Source: Clostridium lundense DSM 17049
GTDB lineage: Bacteria; Bacillota; Clostridia; Clostridiales; Clostridiaceae
Direction of reading: 5' to 3'
DNA length: 64,000 nucleotides
NCBI RefSeq assembly: GCF_000619945.1
Contig: NZ_JHVC01000008.1
Span: 124,001 to 188,000 of the forward strand
The notes beneath the pieces were generated by a model, which saw only the letters and a program-made list of their open reading frames with translations, did no database searches and was not told the DNA's origin. Below are positions 1-5,446 of the stretch, piece after piece. Each line of letters starts with the position of its first letter. Positions within the stretch are counted from its first letter, which is position 1. A program made the translations under genes and the position numbers.

Positions 1-69
1 ATTTTTCAACTATAGAGAGATACTTTATGAATACTTTTTTAGCTTTATTCTTCAATAAACCTTCACTTA

Positions 70-555
70 CTAGCTGTAGAAACATCTCCAATTGTTATCA
101 TATAAAGCCATATCTCTTACTTTCTCTAAACATGCAACATCCTTATTTATATATACATCTGTAGCATTTTTAAAATAACAAATATCATCATATACAGAAC
201 TTGTTAATAATGCACTAGTATTTAATTGTTTCATTAAATTAAAAATTATCTTCAATGCATTTCTTTGTGTAATACTTAAATCTGCTTCTTTATCAAATTC
301 AAACCAAACAATTTGATTATATTGAAAATCAGTTTCTAAAAACTTGGTTTCCCAAGTATTGTAAGGCGGTTTTTTGTTTTTAATAAAAATCACACTAAAT
401 CCCAATGGTTCATGAATAGAATCAATTTCAAATCTATCCTCCTCTTCATTAATTTTATCTACATATGCGTTAACTCCTAATTTATTAATTTCATTTATAA
501 GTAAGTTTTCATTAACTATATTATCTTTTACCTTTAAAGAAAATTCTATTGACAT
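70..555 (-). CDS. putative immunity protein for the adjacent CdiA-type toxin tip
   Basis: I do not recognise the family. The product is about 161 aa, acidic, with no signal peptide or membrane segment, so it is probably cytosolic. It starts 24 bases after the stop of the nuclease-domain ORF at 580-1335, the usual toxin-then-immunity order, and I infer that it neutralises that toxin. The start at 555 (MSIEF) is chosen because AAAGGAG lies 11 bases before it; the GTG at 567 abuts the ribosome binding site and is too close. Function rests on position only. Confidence 0.6.
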   Translation of the reverse strand: MSIEFSLKVKDNIVNENLLINEINKLGVNAYVDKINEEEDRFEIDSIHEPLGFSVIFIKNKKPPYNTWETKFLETDFQYNQIVWFEFDKEADLSITQRNALKIIFNLMKQLNTSALLTSSVYDDICYFKNATDVYINKDVACLEKVRDMALYDNNWRCFYS

Positions 556-579
556 AGTGCACATCACTCCTTTCGATAA

Positions 580-1335
580 TTATGGATAAATTGAAACAAT
601 ACTATTGTCTTTTTTTACTACTATAACTTCTTCGAGACCTTCTACTGGATAATTATTCAATTGTTCTACTATATCATTTATGTTACCGTTCCAATCCTTT
701 AAGTTTAGTACTATTCTGCTAGCTTGCTTTTTATCTACAACTTTTTCACGGATTGTATCGCCAATTCTTCTCACGGATGATTTTTCAGCAGGTGAGTAAC
801 AATCAGCTAATTCACCTTCTATCCTATAATCTGGCTCTCTAGTTGTTCCTTCTACTTTAGGATTCTGTTCAATCTCATACCCGTTTTTAGCAAAAATATC
901 TGCTGCCTCATTTTCTCTTTCTAATGAACGTCTTGTAGCTTCATCCGCTTTTTTACTAATTTTGGTTCTTGGTCCACTTGGTGTTGCATCTGGATTAGGA
1001 GAATTTCTTGGTTTAAGTTTGTTTTCAACTTCAGCCGCCCCCTTAGAAGTAGCTTTCTTCATCTGCTTCTCTGCTGCCTCTTTTGTTTCTTTTATAGCTT
1101 CATTATAAGCTATCTGTGTCCTTGTAGGCTTAAGTTTAACATTATTAATTGGAGAGTTTCCATTAAAACCTCCTATACCTTCAAAAGCAAGTTTATTTCC
1201 AAACCTACTACTAAAGTTATCAGACATGTTTTTAAATTTATTAACTGCATTTTCTATGGCATCGTTAACTTTTGATGCTCCTTTTTTTACCCAAGGACTT
1301 GCTTTCTTAAATAATTCCCCTGCCTTATGGAACAT
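580..1335 (-). CDS. orphan VgrG-tip toxin fragment with CdiA_C-like nuclease domain
   Basis: 251 aa. Residues 1-105 are almost identical to the pre-toxin segment of the live VgrG-toxin (5447-8206), ending at the shared junction ATSKG. Residues after about 135 are a different domain: ENEAADIFAKNGYEIEQNP, then EPDYRIEG and a D-C-Y-S-P stretch, which match my memory of the CdiA C-terminal tRNase family (restriction-endonuclease fold). The N-terminal VgrG part is missing: upstream sequence keeps the reading frame for only about 50 bases before a foreign element (1384-1509). The ATG at 1335 has only a weak ribosome binding site (GCAGGA). It is probably a displaced, silent toxin tip that could return to function by recombination with the live gene. 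Family assignment is moderate; orphan status is clear. Confidence 0.7.
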   Translation of the reverse strand: MFHKAGELFKKASPWVKKGASKVNDAIENAVNKFKNMSDNFSSRFGNKLAFEGIGGFNGNSPINNVKLKPTRTQIAYNEAIKETKEAAEKQMKKATSKGAAEVENKLKPRNSPNPDATPSGPRTKISKKADEATRRSLERENEAADIFAKNGYEIEQNPKVEGTTREPDYRIEGELADCYSPAEKSSVRRIGDTIREKVVDKKQASRIVLNLKDWNGNINDIVEQLNNYPVEGLEEVIVVKKDNSIVSIYP

Positions 1336-1389
1336 TCCTGCTGTTGCTGCTCCAATTCCAACATCATATAATGTAGTTTCAAAGTTTAT
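1039..1389 (-). repeat. 351-bp near-identical copy of the vgrG pre-toxin segment (partner 5891-6241)
   Basis: Aligning by eye at a constant offset of 4852 bases gives about 9 mismatches in 351 bases, and no gaps. It encodes the conserved segment just before the toxin junction. It is long and similar enough to serve as homology for recombination between the orphan tip and the live vgrG-toxin gene. Confidence 0.9.
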
Positions 1390-1770
1390 CCGATGACTAC
1401 CCGCTCTATTCTTTAAAGTGGGGGTAAAGAGCGGCTACGTCCCTGGATAACGATTTCTAAAGCTTCAGTGGGAGTAAAAACTCCTTCTGAAGCCAAGAAC
1501 TCTGTTTATTCCTTTACCTTATAGTGTTTGCCTTACTATACTTTCAAATCCATTGGTTACTCCACTAAATAGCATCTTTCCACCTAAGATTTTTAATGTA
1601 CCAAAAAGACCAAATATAGCTCCTGAAACTGCTCCTATAAATGATTCCCTGCCTCCAGCCCACCTACTTCATAAAATCTCTTTAAATCCTTACAAGCTTT
1701 ATAATATCCTTTATCTTCTATTTCATAATTTGCTTTCATCGGTCTTCCAAAATAAAACATATTACTTGGT
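1336..1770 (-). pseudogene. decayed remnant of a vgrG-toxin gene
   Basis: Three collinear pieces of the live vgrG-toxin survive. Bases 1336-1389 match 6188-6241. Bases about 1523-1660 match about 6255-6396. Bases about 1661-1770 match about 7527-7645, which is VgrG-domain sequence including PSNMFYFG. A 120-bp element splits the first two pieces. About 1.1 kb, including the alanine-rich and Lys/Glu linker code, is deleted at a junction where both parents read close to CCTCnAGnCCAC, suggesting short-homology deletion. No intact frame joins the pieces, so this is a relic of an older full copy. Confidence 0.85.
1384..1509 (-). mobile_element. 120-bp non-autonomous structured element, copy 1 (IS200/IS605-like)
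   Basis: Against the intact gene at about 6241, an insertion lies between two GTTTAT words (1384-1389 and 1504-1509, period 120). It carries no ORF. Read on the minus strand it can fold: a GGAGTTTTTACTCC hairpin near its left end, then a larger domain closed by TTATCC pairing with GGATAA. A related 131-bp copy lies at 61946-62082. Single-sided target words and terminal hairpins are typical of IS200/IS605 derivatives (PATE-like) or their guide-RNA right ends; the family assignment is inference. Confidence 0.65.
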
Positions 1771-2035
1771 TTCATTAGTGTTGGCATTACTGAACTCGGG
1801 CATATGGACGTAGTTTTGGGCAATTCATTTTACTGCTATATGGAAAAATCCAATAGGCACTATTACAGCATCTATTGGATTAGCTCCTTGTTTTTTCTTC
1901 ACAGTGGTTAAGCTGACTGCAGAATCATTATTATGCAGTTAAGTTATTGTTACCTTTTACTAATTCTATCACAATTCCTAACAAACAAGTTTTTTGCAGC
2001 AAGTTATTATTGAATTATGTAGCAACTTTTTATTT
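1771..2035. other. intergenic stretch with a short ORF relic and boundary palindrome
   Basis: The minus strand holds an open frame of about 31 codons ending near 1826, including QGANPIDAVIVPIG, which looks like the C-terminal end of some lost protein I cannot identify. A palindrome with arms ACTGCA/TGCAGT follows at 1916-1939. Nothing else is supported here. Confidence 0.4.
1915..1939. repeat. cassette-boundary palindrome, TTATGCAGT type
   Basis: Arms ACTGCA (1916-1921) and TGCAGT (1934-1939) flank an AT-rich centre. The right arm lies in the word TTATGCAGT, which recurs exactly at 3026, 4991 and 5051 and with one change at 2965 and 3567, always between toxin-immunity cassettes. Confidence 0.6.
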
Positions 2036-2467
2036 TTACCAATTGCCTTCATCAAAATCATCTTCATCTAGTTCTTTAACATATACTGAAATCCATATTG
2101 CCCTATCTTCCTCTACATCAGTTTCAATGAAAACCCCTTTATCACATTCATATACTTCTTCAAAATCATCATACTTAAATGATGGCTCAATTTTAATAAA
2201 TTCTTCTGATTTCATTCCAACACTAATTTTATTCCACAACAACCCTTTATATCCATTAAGTGTAGTTATTCTAAACAACTTACCATTTACTAGATTAAAA
2301 AATAAATGTAAATAATCTTCTATATCATACCTAATCCATAAATTATTTAATACTGTAGCCTTTACCTTTCTATCACTTAAAATTTCTTTTAAGTCCTTAA
2401 TAGTACTATATAGTTTTATACCTCCCATTCCTTCATATGGAATAATTGGTGCATTTATATCAATCAT
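2036..2467 (-). CDS. putative immunity protein for the 105-aa toxin tip
   Basis: 143 aa, acidic, with a very acidic C-terminus (EDDFDEGNW), no signal peptide and no membrane segment. The family is not recognised. Its ATG follows the stop of the toxin fragment (2468-2785) without a gap, implying translational coupling. I infer that it is the cognate immunity protein. An acidic surface would suit binding to a basic nuclease, but that is speculation. Confidence 0.6.
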   Translation of the reverse strand: MIDINAPIIPYEGMGGIKLYSTIKDLKEILSDRKVKATVLNNLWIRYDIEDYLHLFFNLVNGKLFRITTLNGYKGLLWNKISVGMKSEEFIKIEPSFKYDDFEEVYECDKGVFIETDVEEDRAIWISVYVKELDEDDFDEGNW

Positions 2468-2785
2468 TTAGTTCCCTCCTGTAAAAATTACTGTAACATT
2501 TTTTTCTCCACTAGCCTTATATAACTCTTCAGTTCCATTAACTATTTTTATTTTTCCAACCTCTGATGATGTTGTACTAATTTTAATATATGGTAGTTCC
2601 CCATGTCTTCCTCCACCTGGTGATACCTGTAGCATTTGAATATTTCTACCCGCACCTTCAGAAGCATTATTTACTCTAATAACCACTGCTCCTGACCTTG
2701 ACCTCTTTGACTTTTCAACTACTACATCATAACCACTCTTTCTCATAGCTTCGGCTATTTCATCAGCTGATTTTCCTTTAAACAT
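2468..2785 (-). CDS. orphan toxin C-terminal domain (105 aa)
   Basis: A compact domain rich in Lys/Arg at the start (EKSKRSRSGAVV) and ending in beta-rich sequence with GGGRHGELPYIKIS and NVTVIF, a pattern I associate with polymorphic-toxin tips; I cannot name the family. The frame stays open upstream to 2917 and reads through KGAAEAE, the junction motif also found in the CdiA-type tip (KGAAEVE) and, as KGSANPE, in the live VgrG-toxin. The ATG at 2785 has no ribosome binding site. This is therefore a severed toxin tip, not an independent gene. Its immunity gene follows at once. Confidence 0.6.
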   Translation of the reverse strand: MFKGKSADEIAEAMRKSGYDVVVEKSKRSRSGAVVIRVNNASEGAGRNIQMLQVSPGGGRHGELPYIKISTTSSEVGKIKIVNGTEELYKASGEKNVTVIFTGGN

Positions 2786-2880
2786 GTCTAAATTATTTTT
2801 AACATTATCTATTGTAATTTTATTATTGAAAATTTCAGCTTCAGCCGCCCCCTTGGGGCTGAAACTGTAGTTGCAAATAC

Positions 2881-2918
2881 AAATGGTAGTAATAGTTTTT
2901 TTACTATTACTACCATTT
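2881..2918. repeat. 16-bp perfect inverted repeat with T-rich loop
   Basis: Arms 2881-2896 and 2903-2918 are exact reverse complements (AAATGGTAGTAATAGT) around six T. It sits at the upstream edge of the 105-aa toxin fragment, inside its open frame. It could be a terminator-like hairpin or the scar of an insertion; no clear U-tract follows on the minus strand. Confidence 0.6.
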
Positions 2919-2944
2919 TAACATTGATTTAAATTTTATTCATC

Positions 2945-2978
2945 TGCTCACTGGATAGTTATTATTATGTAGTGAGCA
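2945..2978. repeat. cassette-boundary palindrome
   Basis: Arms TGCTCACT (2945-2952) and AGTGAGCA (2971-2978). The centre includes TTATGTAGT (2965-2973), a one-base variant of the boundary word. It lies between the 105-aa toxin cassette and the broken cassette at 3104-3574. Confidence 0.5.
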
Positions 2979-3103
2979 TAATTGTTAATTTTCTATAAAT
3001 ATTAAGCTCTTTGTATAATTAATAATTATGCAGTCAGAAATATTAGTTTTTTGTATTGAGCTTTTATACATATTTTATTGCCTAACTATACTTAATAACA
3101 TTT

Positions 3104-3333
3104 TTAAGATGTACATGCTACCTTATCTAGAAATTGGCCTGTTTGCTGACAGTGTTTTATTATAAAACTACCTGCTTTAAAGTGTCCATAATTCCAAATA
3201 CCTTCACTACCTTCTTCTATTTTACTAAGCTCTAGTGTATTTTTGTCTACTTTCAATTTATCCATAATCCATATTTATAAATAACATATTCTTCATTTTC
3301 AAAATATTTTTCAATTAATATGCTCATCCCCAT
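3104..3333 (-). pseudogene. frameshifted small immunity-like gene
   Basis: A good ribosome binding site (AGGAGG) precedes ATG at 3333. The first frame gives MGMSILIEKYFENEEYVIYK and then stops at IN*. Shifting frame at GGATAAA continues as DKLKVDKNTLELSKIEEG through WNYGHFKAGSFIIKHC to a stop at 3104-3106. Together the pieces give about 75 aa with one frameshift. It follows the toxin fragment at 3335-3574 with overlapping signals, so I infer a dead immunity gene of that cassette. Confidence 0.6.
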
Positions 3334-3334
3334 A

Positions 3335-3574
3335 TTAGTTACCTCCTAGCAATTTTTTTGGTAGTTTTACCCAATTAAATACCTTATTGGTAACTTCATG
3401 TGCAATATCTTGAACACAAGCATTAAGCTTCATATATGTTGATTCATATAATTGGTGTTTGATTAATAATATATCACTTTTATAGAACTGATCATTTATT
3501 AATCTTTCCCATGCAACAGCCTGCTCGTAATTTATTAGTTTATATATCCTATTTAAGTTGTTTATTTTATGTAG
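3335..3574 (-). pseudogene. severed toxin C-terminal fragment (about 79 aa, no start)
   Basis: An open frame runs from a stop at 3575-3577 to TAA at 3335-3337. It contains INYEQAVAWERLINDQFYKS and VFNWVKLPKKLLGGN and has no ATG, GTG or TTG start. Helical sequence of this kind with an AWER motif resembles C-terminal tips of some Bacillota toxins, but I cannot name a family. Its stop overlaps the start region of the frameshifted immunity-like gene. I read the pair as a dead toxin-immunity cassette. Confidence 0.5.
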
Positions 3575-3614
3575 TTAACTACTATATTTTATCGCAGTGA
3601 ATATTCAAGTATAT

Positions 3615-4103
3615 TTAAAATTCTTTAACCATTATGGCTTCATGCTTATATTCATCTAAATCAGCTTTTAACCATGAACTTTCATTTTCTCTAACTACAT
3701 GAAATCTCATAGTAACGTACCCCTCACTAAAACTAAGAATTATACAGAACTTGTATTGTGGATATTCTGTTTTTAATTTATATTTCCATGTATCCATAAT
3801 AATTTCAGCTAATTGTAAAACTGCAATTTCATCAGAATAATCAATATAATCATTTATTCTTATTTCATTGCAACTAGCCTCATAGCCTGTTCTATCCCTA
3901 AACATAGAAAGTATTCTTTTGAAATTTATATTTTCCACATTAATTTCATTATTCATATCAATTATAATGCACTCATGCACCTCTTTAAAGTTTGGAATCA
4001 TTATTTTAGATAGATTATCTGTATTTATTTTAATTACTTCTTCTTTTTTAATTTTTCCTTTTTCCAATAACTCTATCATATTTTTATTAGTTCTAATCAA
4101 CAT
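3615..4103 (-). CDS. putative immunity protein for the truncated toxin at 4120-4680
   Basis: 162 aa, no signal peptide or membrane segment. The C-terminal part (KFCIILSFSEGYVTMRFH, then ESSWLKADLDEYKHEAIMV) resembles immunity proteins found beside polymorphic toxins in Bacillus and Clostridium, from memory. It starts 16 bases after the toxin stop, with GGATGG upstream. Role inferred from position and general resemblance. Confidence 0.6.
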   Translation of the reverse strand: MLIRTNKNMIELLEKGKIKKEEVIKINTDNLSKIMIPNFKEVHECIIIDMNNEINVENINFKRILSMFRDRTGYEASCNEIRINDYIDYSDEIAVLQLAEIIMDTWKYKLKTEYPQYKFCIILSFSEGYVTMRFHVVRENESSWLKADLDEYKHEAIMVKEF

Positions 4104-4119
4104 AATTCACCATCCTGTT

Positions 4120-4680
4120 TTACTTTAACTTATCTTCACCTAAAAATTTCAATGCTTTATTTATAGCATTAATAACATCTTTGTCTTTTAATAATTTTTG
4201 TATCTTTTTAGGTGCTAATTCACCTGTTTTCTGATTATAAAATTGCTTTTCTTCAATATCAAGATACCATTTTGTATTATTAGGCTCATGGTAATGAATT
4301 TGACCAGGTCTTTCTCCTGGAGCAGGATTTTCAACATCAATTCTTTCAGTTTTTCCATTCTGCCAAGTTGTTTTACTTTCAAATTGAGTCCCATTTTTTC
4401 CTAAAATCTTTTCAGCATCAGCCGTTCCCTTAGTATCACTAGCATCAATATTTTCATCAGAAGAACTATTACTATCTCCACCACTTCCACTATTAGAAGC
4501 CGTCTTATAAAGCACAAGACCAGATGCTGCTATAGAAGATATTTCGCCTGCACTGGCTATAGAAGTTACTCCATCTAGACATAATACAGGTAAGTTAATG
4601 CCAGTTCCACTAAGAGATAAATAGCGTATTGGTGGAATTTTCCCTGGTAAATTTTTGCCTATATTACTAATTGACTTCAC
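4120..4680 (-). pseudogene. 5'-truncated polymorphic toxin with C-terminal nuclease-like domain
   Basis: 186 aa from a GTG without a convincing ribosome binding site. It has a Ser/Gly/Asp-rich linker (about residues 62-82) and then a domain after KGTADAEK. That domain has a conserved-looking core, GERPGQIHYHEPNNTKWYLD, followed by APKKIQKLLKD, a layout I associate with C-terminal toxin domains of Rhs/LXG-type proteins. The same frame stays open upstream to about 4765 (FKDKYKDVATLANGV); before that, related pieces such as YLDYL occur in other frames, so the 5' part has decayed by frameshift. Its parent was probably a larger toxin of a different architecture from the VgrG fusion. Confidence 0.55.
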
Positions 4681-4929
4681 GCCATTTGCTAGTGTTGCTA
4701 CATCTTTATATTTATCTTTAAATAATCTAAATACAAATCCGGTTCTGACATTGACGGAATATCAATATTGGATATTTCTTCATCTGTATTTACTATTATT
4801 TTTTAGTGCTTTTCTATCTTTTTCTATTACATATATTATGTTCCCAATTCCATTAACTTTTAAGTGGAATTATTAAACCTAGGATTTTCTTGTTTATCAG
4901 ATACTTGTATATGTTACCTATTAAAAAAT
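4681..4929 (-). pseudogene. decayed 5' sequence of the toxin at 4120-4680
   Basis: Three short open frames succeed each other on the minus strand (IIYVIEKDRKAL, then VNTDEEISNIDIPSMSEPD, then TGFVFRLFKDKYKD). They look like one coding region broken by at least two frameshifts. No start codon with a ribosome binding site is visible. Confidence 0.4.
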
Positions 4930-4965
4930 AATGAACCAGCCTAATTAATTTCCAGCTGATTCATT
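4930..4965 (-). terminator. terminator of the CIS operon
   Basis: Arms 4930-4940 and 4955-4965 pair at 10 of 11 positions (AATGAACCAGC with GCTGATTCATT). On the minus strand the hairpin is followed by ATTTTTTAA. It lies about 120 bases after the last immunity gene, so it plausibly ends the CIS transcript before the displaced cassettes. Confidence 0.6.
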
Positions 4966-4975
4966 TCATCTTTTC

Positions 4976-4999
4976 ACTGCATTATTACAATTATGCAGT
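4976..4999. repeat. cassette-boundary palindrome, TTATGCAGT type
   Basis: ACTGCAT (4976-4982) and ATGCAGT (4993-4999) are exact inverted arms. A further TTATGCAGT occurs at 5051-5059. Together they mark the boundary between the live toxin-immunity pair and the first displaced cassette. Confidence 0.6.
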
Positions 5000-5087
5000 A
5001 AAATATTTCTTAGCATTGATTGATGTTTCTACATATTATAAAATTTATTATTATGCAGTTACTGTCGTTGATAATATGCATTTAGAT

Positions 5088-5432
5088 TTACTTTTCATTT
5101 TCTTCAATTCCTTGTATTATACTCCAATCAACTCCATCTTCCAATTCATTTTCAATCTCCTCTAATAACTTAAATCCTTCTTGTTCTATACCAGCATCAT
5201 ATCCAACTACTTCAAAGTACCTTTGTTTATACTTGGTATACCAATAATATTTACTATACATTATACTGCTTTTATCTTCTTTCAACACTGAATTTTCAAT
5301 ATTATTACTTATAAATTTATAATACATTAAAGTTTTTTTAAGTTCTTCATCACTTATATCAATAATATTAATATTATAATCTTTTTCCAATTTAATTATT
5401 TTTTCTAACTCAATTTCATTAATTATTTTCAC
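5088..5432 (-). CDS. putative immunity protein for the VgrG-fused toxin
   Basis: 114 aa, acidic, rich in Tyr and Glu, no signal or membrane segment. The family is not recognised. It begins 14 bases after the stop of the 919-aa VgrG-toxin with a GGAGG-like site between, so the two are co-translated. As last gene of the operon before the terminator, it is almost certainly the cognate immunity protein of the C-terminal nuclease-like domain, by position. Confidence 0.7.
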   Translation of the reverse strand: MKIINEIELEKIIKLEKDYNINIIDISDEELKKTLMYYKFISNNIENSVLKEDKSSIMYSKYYWYTKYKQRYFEVVGYDAGIEQEGFKLLEEIENELEDGVDWSIIQGIEENEK

Positions 5433-5446
5433 TTTAATCTCCTCCT

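Noticed and set aside
1553..1813. Plus-strand 86-aa open frame
   Set aside because: It is antisense to the decayed vgrG remnant and has no ribosome binding site; the same bases match the live vgrG on the minus strand.
1635..1823. Minus-strand 62-aa open frame as a gene
   Set aside because: It is a fused fragment of VgrG-domain sequence after a deletion, without a start signal; treated as part of the pseudogene.
2881..2918. Perfect inverted repeat as a CRISPR or attachment site
   Set aside because: Single copy, no spacer array and no repeat partner seen; reported only as an inverted repeat.
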